In this document: one piece after another, positions 30,800-41,052 of the stretch
How positions within the stretch are numbered: the stretch's first letter is position 1
Layout of the letters: every line of letters begins with the position of its first letter
Assembly: GCA_014904845.1 (NCBI GenBank)
Contig: MU119211.1
Coordinates: 1 to 42,440, forward strand
Reading direction: 5' to 3'
DNA from: Acephala macrosclerotiorum
Taxonomy: Eukaryota; Ascomycota; Leotiomycetes; Helotiales; Mollisiaceae
DNA length: 42,440 bases
Program-made: the position numbers and the translations under genes
Notes under the pieces: generated by a model
The model's database searches: none
Told to the model about the DNA's origin: nothing
The model's input: only the letters and a program-made list of their open reading frames with translations

Positions 30800-33332
30800 T
30801 TAAACGTTTTAATAATAAACGTATATTGTTTATTTTAAACAAATATATTATTAAAATTATTGAATTTAATTTGTAATTTATTTATATTTTAAAAATATAA
30901 TAAAAAAAGTACGTTTATTAAAACTATATAAAACGTAATACGTTCAATTGACGTATCGATATTAATAATTTTAAAAAATAAAATTTCGTCGATTTCAAAT
31001 TTAATTATTATTTCTTTAGTTTTAAATTCGTTTAATTTAATGTTTCGAATTTATTGAAAAATCAAATATTGATTTTCGCTAATAATCGATCGTTGAACGA
31101 CGTTAATATCAATTATAATACTTATAAAAACGTTTAATGTATAGCGATTCGTCAAATACATTTTTATATTAGTAAATATTAAAAACGATTTCGATTGTAT
31201 TACAATACTCAATATCGTATAATAAATTGATTAACAATTGAATAATTCGATGATTTTAAATCTATTAATTGTATTATAAAATATTATAAAGTAATTAATC
31301 GATCGCGTAATATCGTTTTCATATGAATTTTTTTTTTTAATAAGTTTAACAACGAATTATTCGTATTTTTTAACGATATTAAAATTTAATTTTTTAAATT
31401 CAATTACAAATTAAATTATTTTATTTTTATCGAACGATTTCGATTTTTTAAAATCATTGTACGCTTTTTTTCTTTTTTTTAGCGTATAGTAAATACTTTA
31501 ATAATTTGAGTTTTTACAAACGAAATACTTTTTCTCATTTTAATATATTATCGATTTTTTGTAATTAATTCGATTACTATATTAAATATTTTTACTATAA
31601 TATTTACAATTTGCGAAATATAATCCAATTATATCTCGATAGATTTCTTTTTTTTTCGATTATAAAATTTTTAAAAACTATTTCTATTTTCACTTAAAAT
31701 AAAATCGTATTACGAACGTTTTCATATATCGTTTAAAAATTCAATAAAAATCGAAAAAACATTTAATAATATTTTGATACGTTTTAATAAACGTAATAAA
31801 ATTTATTTCGTATAATAATCTTTATTCGCATATTCGAACGTAAATCAAACTATTTCTAGATCAGTTTTTGACGTAATATTTCAAAGTATTCGAAAATCGT
31901 TTTATTTAAATTTTATATTCGAATTAACGCGAATATAATCGTGTTTTATTAATTGAATATTTTATTTCGACGTTTTTCGATTTCGAAATTCGATTTTACA
32001 ATTTCAATTATTCTATCGAAAAATAGACTTTTTCTAACGAATTTCTAATAATAAAACTCGTTAATTTCATCGATAAATATAATCGAAAACGCGTTACAAT
32101 AATTCTCAAATTTAATATTTATTTTCGAATATTCATATAAATATATTTAATAAATTTTTTTCTTTGTAATATTTGAATTTATTGTCGTAAATTTTTATAA
32201 AAATAATTAATTTTTTATCGAAATTAAATATTGTTTAATTCTTACGATTGAAATTGTATATTAATCGATTAAAATTTTTTAGTAATTTTTCAATTTCTAG
32301 TAATAATAAAAACGACGAATTTCGTTTCAAGTTTTCGTTTTTTGATAATAAATTTAATAATAATATTCTATTGTACTTTTGAAATTGTTTTTAAAATGTT
32401 ATACGTTCGAATAACGTCGTTTACTTTATAGAAAATTCTATAGTAAGTTTTAATAATTGAAAAAAAAGAATTCAAAAATATTAATACTATTTTTTTAATT
32501 TTTTCAATAAAAATAATAAAAAACGTTAATTTTCGAGTTTATTTTACTTTTAAATCGATTGTATTTTTCTATAAATTGAAATTTTTTATTAAACTTATTT
32601 CTATAATTTTTTTATGTAATTACTTTGATTGTTTTTTTTTATTTGCAATATTTATCAATATTTTTAAAATTTTAATAAAACGTTTTTTCGATATTTATAT
32701 TTCGTTTATTTACAAAATTTTATATAGTTTTTTTTTCGTGTTTTTATTTATTCTTTTTTTAAACATTTTCTTTATTTATTTTAAAAATATTTTTTTATAT
32801 TCTATTTATAATTTATAGTTTCGATTATTTCTCACTTTAAAATTCTATATTTATTTCAATATATATTGTATTGAATTAAAAAATAAAAAAAGTAATAAAA
32901 AAGTTTTTTTTTTGATTAAAGTCGTATTTTAAAAAAGTGTAATCGTATTCTCGAAAAACATTTTATCGAGTCGTATTGTATTCAATAAATATATTGATTC
33001 GACGAGTTTTTATATTGAATTCGTAAAAATTATTTTTAGTATTGTTTAACAAATTATAATAAAGTATTTATTGTTAATACGCAATAAAGCGTAAAGTAAA
33101 AAATCAATCAATTTCAAATCGAGAAAAAACAAAACAAGTATAAAATCGCAATATTTTTTAAAGATTTAATAGTTTTTTTTAATACAAATAAAAATTATTT
33201 TTTTTTACGTTCAATTGAACTAATAAATTGTGTACAATTTAAATTTTTTTGTTCGATCGATTTTATTCAATTGTTGTTTTTTCGTAAGTAATTTTATTAT
33301 TTTATAATCGAATGAATTCAATTATTAATTAG
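30800..33332 (-). other. gag and 5' region of Copia element 2, unreadable
   Basis: By element order this should contain gag and protease. I find no surviving zinc knuckle or protease motif. The plus-strand 80-aa frame at 32576-32818 is T-rich DNA without meaning. Confidence 0.4.
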
Positions 33333-33561
33333 TATTAAAACGTTTGAAAACAAATTACGAAATATTAAAATTTTAATTTGATATCAATAATTCAATTTTA
33401 TTTACTTTTTTTCAAAGGAAACATTTCTCTATTTATATAATTAAATAGAATGAACGTAAGATTAAAAAGTGAACACTAAAGTAATTATTATCAAAAGCAA
33501 TAAAAATCATAATTCGAATTATTTAATCGATCGTTTAAGCGATTATATAATTAAATCGACA
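33333..33561 (-). repeat. 5' LTR (by element sense) of Copia element 2
   Basis: This 229-bp repeat ends AATCGACA on the plus strand. Its terminal CA/TG is intact here, whereas the left copy shows TA at the same place. Confidence 0.9.
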
Positions 33562-33566
33562 ATTTT
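33562..33566. repeat. Target-site duplication ATTTT of Copia element 2 (right)
   Basis: Matches 27252-27256. Confidence 0.75.
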
Positions 33567-36232
33567 TATTTCTCGTATTAATATTAGTTCCTTTGTTAAG
33601 TAGTATTTATACTATTAACTTGTAAATATATTTAATAATTAATTATAATATTATTACTTTGTAATTATTTTAATTGTCGATATTTATATTATTTTCGAAA
33701 AAAATAATAAAAATCTTATTTAAATTTCAATATATTACAATATATAAAAAACTAAATTATTTAAAAAAACGATTATATTAATCGTTCGTTCAACGTATAA
33801 TAATGTATAATATTTGAACGAAAAAAAACAATTTTTTTTTATTTTTCAAAAATATTAAAAACAAATTTATTACTCGTTTATAAAACTAATATTTTATAAT
33901 ATAATAATTCCAATTATAAAAAGTATAATCAAGAAATTAATATTTTTACAAGTATTAATATAGTTTTTTTCTATTACTATAAAGTCTTTTTTCGAAAATA
34001 TCGAATAATAAATATATAAAATATATTATTGTAATTTCGATTTCAAAGTTTAATAAAAACTTTTTACGATTCTTTTTTAAATACTTTTACAAAATATAAT
34101 ATATTAACTTTACAATACTACTTTTTTTATCGATTTTAATTAGACTAATAAAAACGTTAAATAGAATTTTAATTTCGAAAAAAGCGATTATATTTAATTT
34201 AATATTTTCGATTTTTATATTTAAAAAATAACGTAACTCTTTCAAATTCAATAGTTTTCTAATATAAAATATATAAAAAAATACTTTTTTTACTAATTAA
34301 TAATTTTTTTTTTTTGTTAATTTTCGATTTTTTTAATAGTTTTAATATAAAATTCAAAAAGTTTTTTTAATAATTCGTTTATCGTTTTTCGAATTACTTT
34401 AAAATTCGATTATTTATAAAATTAATTTATTTGAAAATAAATAAATAGAAATTTAAATTATTAATTTAATCTCAATATTTAAATTATTTGAAAGTAAATA
34501 CTTTCGTATAAATAAACTTATATATTATTAGTTTTTTCGCTTAAAATTTTAATTATATTTTCTTTTAACTCGATATTTTTAATAGTGAAAATAAACAATT
34601 TATTGTATATATTAATTTAATACTTTAAATAAATCTCGATATTAAAATCATTGATCGAAATATTAATTCGAAATATATTCACGAATTTTATTTGTAAATC
34701 TACGTACGAACGAAAAATAATAAATAATCTAACGAAAAACTCTATTTTTTTAATCAAATAAAAAAAAAATTTCTTTATTGATTTCAAAATATTTATTCTA
34801 AATCGCAAAACAATTAATTAGTAATTTTAGAACTTTTTAAAGCAATTATTCGAATAAAAAAAAATTATTACAATATTAATAAAAATATAAATTATTTAAA
34901 AAAAAAACAAATAAACTCAATAAACGAAATCCATTTATCGTTCGTTAAATTTCTTCTTTTTTTAGTATTTTTATTACAAAATTCTTTTATTACTACAAAT
35001 ATAGAATTTGTTTACTCTATTAATTGTCGAATTATATTAAACAAAAATTCAAACTCAAATTGTGTTTTTGAATTTTTATAATCGCAATATATATATACAA
35101 TTACTATTTTTATTTTTTAAATAATTTTCTAAATATAATTTACAATAAAAAATCTAAAAAATATAAACTTATAAATTATAGAATAAATAATAACAATTTG
35201 CGATATACGTACATTATAACAATTTTTCTAGTACTCGTTTATTTATAAATTAACAATTTAATCAAAATATAAAAATCAAAATTCATTAGAAAATAAACGT
35301 ACGAATTTCAAAGTACTAAAAAATTGACGATTATTCGCTTTTGAACTATTATTGAAACTCGTCAATTTTCAACAATTACTAGTTCGTATTTTGATAATAT
35401 TTTACAAATATATTTTTTTACTTTTTATAAAAATCGAATAATAATAGTTTTATTAAAATATTATTTCGTTCAAAAACAATTTTTCAATCTATAAATTACT
35501 TTAAATATCAAAAAATAAATATAATCGAAAAACAATTATATTTTTTAAATATTACTAAATACGTTTCGTACTAATTATAACGATTTTAGTATTTAAATCT
35601 GTATATTCAATTATAATTAGATTTTCTCGTACAATTTTTTGTATATTATTAGAATTCTTTTGAAATTATATTACAATTATCAAAGTTACATTTGTAATTG
35701 TATTTCGTTTCTATTTAATCATCTTATAAAAATTCGTATAAACAATAAAAAGTTCGTCGTTTTTACTAGAAATTAAATTTCGAAAAACTTTTACTAAAAA
35801 CACGTTTATATCAATTATTGAATATTTGAATCTAAAAATATTCTTTGAAATACGATTAAAAATCTTTTAAATATATAAATATAAATTATATCTTTTTCTA
35901 ATAAAATCATTTACATATACGATATTAAACTCATGAAATAAAAAATATTTTAATAGAATAATTATCAAAAAAACATTCTAAAAAAACGAACTAATGAAAA
36001 TCTTTTTATTAATTCGTTTTATTTTAATATACTTCGTACAAATACTATAAAAAATTAAAATTAATATGAAAACTTCTATTAAAACTATTTTTAGTTTTGA
36101 TAGAATTTTTCTTTTTAAGATTTTAAATCGATTGAAATACAAATTCAAATCTTCAAAAAATTTAACAATTTTATCGTAATCGATTAATACAAAATTCACG
36201 ATTTGAGATTTATTAAATACTATACTATTCAA
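33567..36232 (-). pseudogene. NLR-like gene, N-terminal, NACHT and first ankyrin repeats
   Basis: Reading the minus strand from 36232, the first block (35978-36232) gives YDKIVKFFEDLNLYFNRFKI and IFYSICTKYIKIKRINKK, resembling the helical N-terminal domain of fungal STAND proteins (Goodbye-type). Next, at 34955-35098, VYIYCDYKNSKTQ, FLFNIIRQLIE-stop-TNSI and VIKEFCNKN match the post-P-loop part of NACHT domains. At about 34600-34800, VRLFIIFRSYVDLQIKFVN and ISINDFNIEIYLKY match the LFVTSRPHxD and ISxxDxDIxxYL blocks. Ankyrin units start near 33800 (FFENNINIDNQ by sense, then ILLNKGTNINTRNKN) and stop at the Copia insertion. The P-loop itself cannot be read. Fungal NACHT-ankyrin proteins act in allorecognition and regulated cell death or are of unknown function; this copy is inactive. 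Confidence 0.72.
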
Positions 36233-36940
36233 AAATACAAATATTATATTTTCAAAAAATAATTAATTACTATAAAAATAGTAATACTAAAAAAAAAAAA
36301 CTATCGTAAATCGATATTAGTTATTACTAATCAATAAACAAACAAAAATGTCGTTTTACAATTGAAATCGTTAATACAATTATATTATTCAATTTCTCGA
36401 TAAAAACTAGATTTTTATTTACGAGCGATTTGAATTTGTTTAATTTAAAATCGTTATAGTAATAATTTTTGAACTTTTTTTTTTTTTTTTATATTTCATT
36501 TAAAATTTCATTTACACTTTTAATTCCAATTACAGATTCGATTTTTATTATAGCGATTTCTTTATATCGATCTATAATTGCTTTCTATATAATACTAATA
36601 TCGATAATAATAATAATTTCAAATCTAATAATCGATTTAATAATTGCTATTTTAATAAATAAAAACAAAAAATAGCGTATTTAAATACAAATAATCGAAA
36701 ATCGATTGGTAATTATTTCTTTTTTAAATCGTAAATTCAAAATCGTAAAACGAAATGTAATTTTCAATTTTAAATAAAAAGTTTTAATTCTTTGCAATTA
36801 AATTTACATTTGCAATCGAAAGTAGTCTCGATTAAAAACGTACGTTTATACTAAAGAAATTTGCCATACAATAATAACTTGTAGAAACGATATTAAAAAC
36901 TGTAAATTGTCGATATAATCAATGTTTTTTCGAACGATTT
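36233..36940. other. AT-rich block upstream of the NLR-like gene
   Basis: It would contain the NLR promoter. A 68-aa plus frame at 36469-36675 consists of Ile/Phe-rich codons expected from mutated DNA. Nothing else is assignable. Confidence 0.4.
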
Positions 36941-37740
36941 TATTATATTTACTTTAAATACTAAAATAGCGTTTTTAAAATATCTATGTAAAAATTCGAA
37001 CAATCGTTGCGTATTTTAAAACGACAAAAAGATTTTAATCGAATAATTAACGAATTTATACAAACGATTATTATTATAGAAAAAATTCAATCGACGTAAT
37101 TATATTCGAAAAACATTTACTTAAAACAAAAAAAATTAAATTCTACAAATAATTACAAAGAAAAATAAAAACAAAAATTGAACGATAATTACAACGAATA
37201 TAATTATAGATATAATAGAAATAGTCTATAAAATCAATAGAAACAATAGTTATAGCGAGTAAAATACGACGTAAAAAGATATTAGCGTTTTATACTATAG
37301 TATTTTGCGATCGAATATTATTTTTTTATTCAAATAATATTAATTCTATTTTCAAAACTTTTTTAAACGTTTTAAAAGTTTTGTAGTTATAATATTACAT
37401 TTTCAATCGATCGATCAAGAGTTCGTTGATTTTTTGAATATCGATAACGTGCAATATAATAATTCTATATTGGAGAATGTATTGAAAAATAACAAATATC
37501 GAAATAAATAATTTTGAAAAATTTGATAAAGAATTATAATCAAAAAATCAATTCTATATTTAGAATTGAAACGTAATAATAGATAAAAAAAGTAATTCAA
37601 TATTTTAAAAGTATATAATAAAAACAAATACTAACATTTAGTATATATCGACAGAAAATACGAAAAAGTATATATTTCGTAAATTATCGTTCAAACGACG
37701 CGTATTGTATATAGTTTGTCTACTATACAATGTAAATTTG
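36940..37740 (+). pseudogene. RIP-damaged Q/N/Y-rich coding remnant
   Basis: One plus-strand frame reads RILKRQKDFNRIINEFIQ, then Asn/Tyr-rich sequence (NDNYNEYNYRYNRNS), then many TAG or TAA codons interspersed with Gln (NQ-stop-KQ-stop-L-stop-RVKYDV). Stops concentrated among Gln codons suggest a former Gln-rich protein. It reaches about 37740. I cannot name a family. It could be a transposon ORF or a host gene. Confidence 0.35.
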
Positions 37741-37949
37741 AACGCAAACGTATAATTTACTACTTAGTCTCGTCGTTTTTATTTCAATGTCGCAATATCA
37801 ACGTCGCTTATTTAAACTCGCTACAATAAAACAATACTAATAACGACATTTTCAAAGTTTTTTAGTTTTTATTTTACTCTCGTCATATATTTTCTTTACT
37901 TTCTCGCATTTTTTCTATTGTTTTAACGAATTTGCCGAATTGTATAAAC

Positions 37950-38410
37950 TAATCCAATGTTGTAATTAGAACCGTGATATTAAAATGCACTATACAAAAA
38001 TTAAAAATCATAATATGTACTATATAAGAAACATTGCTCATATTATTATTAATGCATTTAATATTGTATGTAAAACTATAAAAATCCCACAATTTCAAAA
38101 AATAACAAAGTAATTAGCAAGCCTTAAAGCGTGAGCAAAAACGGAAAGACTATAGATAAGAATAGAATTGTTTGAGTTTTGTTGTCGAGCAACAATTCCT
38201 TGAATATATTGAGAAGCAAACAGTGATGGTTCGTTAGTTGGTCTATTTACAAACAGTGGCGTAGGGGTCAATGGATAACCACATGACCAGATTTATCTAC
38301 CAGTATTTACAAGTCCCTTGCTTCATCATATCCCGACTGTCATGGTTCTAGTATTCATCCTTTCTACCCCGATTCCACCAGTCAAGTCCGAATTCTTGGT
38401 TTACTGTTCT
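37950..38410. other. Transition from AT-rich to normal DNA, no gene
   Basis: CpA and TpG dinucleotides become common again near 37950, marking the right edge of the 13.7-kb AT-rich block. No motif is seen. Confidence 0.5.
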
Positions 38411-39594
38411 CTAAATAATCCCAGGGCATAGCCTGTAAATTAAGGAGCCTATGGAATGGCGTCGAATTGCTTTAGAAGTCCTGTGTTCTCCGTGAATTGT
38501 ACTGCTTTTAGTGCCAGTGCTGGCCCTCCAAAAACTCCCTGAGACCCTGGTTTCCCATAGAATTACTTCTTCCCCATGTTTCCCGCCGTAATTCACGATG
38601 AAGGGACAGGGACAAGAAAAGAGGACGTAACGTACGGTTTGAGAGCCACTCCTGGATGTGTACTTATCGTCGTCGACGCCTAGCACCTCCCTGAGAAACA
38701 GGAATTGCCGGAGACCGATCTTTGTCGTGCGCATCTGTACTATTAGTGAGTTATGTGGTCTTGGTATTGACTTGTGTAGCAGGAAGGTTTTCACAGTTGG
38801 CTCTGGACAGTCTGGAGAGTTGCCATCCTGTCTTTTCCTTCAATTTGCGGGTCTGGCCTATTCCAATTCCCGGCAGGGTGGACTGATATATCGCATCGCT
38901 AATAGACTGCATTATAGCGTCTGCGAGATCGTCGATCTCTTGTGAGTCCCCGGCCGATGGTCCGGTTAGCATGATTTTCTCGAGTGATGCTCTCAAAGAT
39001 GCTGACGTTGTTCACCTTGCCAAGGGCCTCTGCGGCTTCGAGCAGGATCTCTCCATTTTGATCAGGAACGGCTATTCGATTGGCATTCTCCACTTTCACT
39101 CGGTAGAGTTGGTCGCGCAGTACTCGAGCGCCACCGAAGGCGGTTTTCTGTGCTACTTTCTTGACTCGTTGAAGTTTAGCTTCGTCTCTGCATGGTACCT
39201 GATGTATTCCGTGTTTCTAGTGTTTTTGATCACTGCAGTGCGGATCTCCTTTTCAATTGCCTTTTTTATTACTTCCCGTTGTACTTTGTTCTTATCTTTT
39301 TTCCAACTCTGGATGTATCAACAGTGCAAATACAGCGTATCGATCGTCGTTAATAGGGTTATATTCATTAAAAAGAGGGCTCGCATATTGTAGGTCAATT
39401 GCTCGGTGGCGTGCGGGTGCATCTGCATACGATATCGTTGTACTTAGTAGTGCTTGAATGTTGGATAGTTGGATTTGAATTTTTCTCGTTACCCCTGTGA
39501 CCCCTGCCTTAAGTATTTCTATTTGTTGGGTAAATGTCTTCGTAAGATCTGGTACGCATGTCCTGTTGTTTACAGTCGACTTAATAAGCACCAA
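38411..39594 (-). mobile_element. Internally deleted Tad-like LINE (ORF1 plus ORF2 pieces)
   Basis: Three minus-strand pieces follow in order. Piece 1 (about 39000-39594) reads TRKIQIQLSNIQALLSTTISY, NKVQREVIKKAIEKEIR, AQKTAFGGARVLRDQLYRVK and ALGKVNNVSI in successive frames, resembling the gag-like ORF1 of fungal Tad-clade LINEs. Piece 2 (38751-38996) reads QEIDDLADAIMQSISDAIYQ, resembling the end of the ORF2 endonuclease region. Piece 3 (38411-38770) reads TTKIGLRQFLFLREVLGV and SQTVRYVLFSCPCPF, resembling the ORF2 C-terminal cysteine/histidine region. Expected Cys and His in the latter are replaced by Ser/Arg and Tyr. The reverse transcriptase and the ORF1 zinc knuckles are missing, so a large internal deletion plus frameshifts left a short relic. 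Family match is from memory. Confidence 0.6.
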
Positions 39595-40177
39595 ACATTT
39601 CTTCGGCCTCTTTTAGCGCTTTTATTTCCTTTTTCAGCGCTTTCACGGTAACAATTCCTGATGAACCAGAAGCGGGATATTGGTGTAATACTTTTAATAC
39701 TTCTGGTTGAGTGTATATCGCGTCTGCAAGCCGTTTGGCACGTGTAATAAATCGATTTCTATAGTCATTAGAGTTTTGAGTTGTCACGTAGACCCGAATA
39801 AAGTCTTCAATTGCATGTTTTTCTCTCGTATGAATTGATATATATCGTCCACCTTCTATGCTGCACTGCGCTGTCCAGACTTTCTGGCCCTTCTGCGGCG
39901 ACCTTCCATTGTATTTGGCGTGACAAATCAAGGTAGAATTGGAAAGGTTGATAGAGAGTACGGATTTAACCGCGTACTCTGGCGGCGTACATTTTCGGTC
40001 GACATAGTTCAAAATTCTCTGGGTTTTATACTCGATGCAACTAATTCGAATGAGAGTATGTGTTTGTTTGTATAATACATTGTCGTCCAGAAAAACGAGG
40101 TTGAAGATGACATTGTAATTTCGGGAAATCCTGCCAGTACAGGCCCAAAATTCGTGATACGGCACTCGTTCGATCAA
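39581..40177 (-). CDS. Unrecognised 198-aa ORF upstream of the LINE relic
   Basis: This is the longest clean minus-strand frame in the region, open from about 40280 although the first candidate start is a TTG at 40177. It reads IERVPYHEFWACTGRISRNY and ends in a Lys/Glu helix (VTVKALKKEIKALKEAEEMF). No known domain is recognised. It ends where the LINE ORF1 frame begins, overlapping by a few bases, so its C-terminal helix may be the ORF1 N-terminus while the rest is host DNA. A GTAAGT at about 40185 on this strand could be a splice donor of an upstream exon. Confidence 0.4.
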   Translation of the reverse strand: MIERVPYHEFWACTGRISRNYNVIFNLVFLDDNVLYKQTHTLIRISCIEYKTQRILNYVDRKCTPPEYAVKSVLSINLSNSTLICHAKYNGRSPQKGQKVWTAQCSIEGGRYISIHTREKHAIEDFIRVYVTTQNSNDYRNRFITRAKRLADAIYTQPEVLKVLHQYPASGSSGIVTVKALKKEIKALKEAEEMFGAY

Positions 40178-40409
40178 AGCATGTAACTTACCGATTAGGT
40201 ATAGTCTGTGATAATGCCTTAGGCTGTCAAAGAATGAATGATTTACATGCCTGAGGTAAACAACATAGAATAAAGTATATTATGTAATAAATACTAGAGT
40301 CCTTTAAACTTAGCTGGGCGGAATAAGTCAGAGATCACAAGAAAGACACAATTTATCTTTACTATCAACAACTATCGTCGAGAATGACTAATTGATCCAA
40401 TTATTTCAC

Positions 40410-40649
40410 ATGGCTAAACGTAAATTCACGTTTACGCTTGTAGAGATGGAAAGGAAGTTGGATTACAAACTCAATTCCTTAAATTATTCCGATAATAGCG
40501 TGTAACGCTTTTACTTCGATCTCAGACCGGTTTCTAATAGTCTCTACAAGAGAATTAAAAAGAAATTCGAGGAGTATAAAAACTAGAAGTTTCGCAAAGA
40601 ATATGAGACAATCTTGGAAAAAGTCTTTTCGGAGTTTGGTGCGCTTTAA
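40410..40649 (+). pseudogene. Small plus-strand gene remnant with two in-frame stops
   Basis: From ATG at 40410 the frame reads MAKRKFTFTLVEMERKLDY, then TAA at 40503, RFYFDLRPVSNSLYKRIKK, TAG at 40584, then KFRKEYETILEKVF and a final TAA at 40647-40649. Codon use between the stops looks coding, and both stops fit Gln (or Trp) codons changed by one transition. It would be 79 residues, Lys/Glu/Tyr-rich. I recognise no family. Confidence 0.35.
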
Positions 40650-40782
40650 ATTAGTTAATCTCTTTATTTCAGCTCGTCAAACTAAAATAATCATAGAAAA
40701 TTGCGTACGGTCAAAACATAGTGATATTCACACGTAGAACTTATATTGATTTCTACAGTTTTGTTGTGAATATTTACTATAA

Positions 40783-40790
40783 TTTCGAAC
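40783..40790. repeat. Candidate 8-bp target duplication of the hAT element
   Basis: TTTCGAAC directly precedes CAGTGTAAGA. hAT elements make 8-bp duplications. The partner copy would lie beyond the right edge of the window, so this is a prediction. Confidence 0.3.
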
Positions 40791-40935
40791 CAGTGTAAGA
40801 AAAAAATACTCAACTACTTAAGTAGTTATTGAGTAGTATTGAGTTGAGTTGAGTTGAGTATGAGTAGCAGTACTATGACTAAGCTATTGAATTGAGTAGT
40901 GAGTAGCTACTCAATACTATTGAGTAGAAGCACGT
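40791..40935. repeat. Candidate hAT terminal inverted repeat and TACTCAA/TTGAGTA subterminal repeats
   Basis: CAGTGTAAGA starts a stretch in which TACTCAA and TTGAGTA alternate about a dozen times, including TTGAGTTGAGTTGAGTTGAG and the palindrome GAGTAGCTACTCAATAC. CAGTG termini and dense subterminal repeats in both orientations are typical of hAT transposons. The transposase remnant follows at 41053. Confidence 0.5.
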
Positions 40936-41052
40936 GACCATCACATATAAAATTATATAGAATAAAATATCTTTAATAAAAGAACATAACCTTTAATCTA
41001 AATACTAAAACACACTACAATCTATAGTTCAAATCAAAGAAAACAATCAAAA

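Larger units (their letters stand above)
27257..33561 (-). mobile_element. Complete Copia-type LTR retrotransposon 2, minus strand, RIP-inactivated
   Basis: Two 229-bp LTRs without indels bound a 6305-bp element. Minus-strand translation gives integrase C-terminal sequence near 30181-30240 (NSIDLIEKYYALLKRIYN), then towards lower coordinates the N-terminal part of an RVT_2 reverse transcriptase at about 29220-29400 (FAVSRKKKINKLITKKVF, RIFDSKLVNEIKKYKN). Integrase before RT is the Copia order. The LTRs differ at about 32 sites, of which I count 31 transitions and one transversion. The whole element is as AT-rich as its host gene, so both appear mutated together after insertion. Unlike element 1, its LTRs are not spared. 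Confidence 0.85.

Noticed and set aside
35100..35300. An intact Walker A motif in the NACHT region
   Set aside because: The stretch before VYIYCDYKN reads CYNVRISQIVII and similar. I could not align it to GxxxxGKT with confidence, so no P-loop is claimed.
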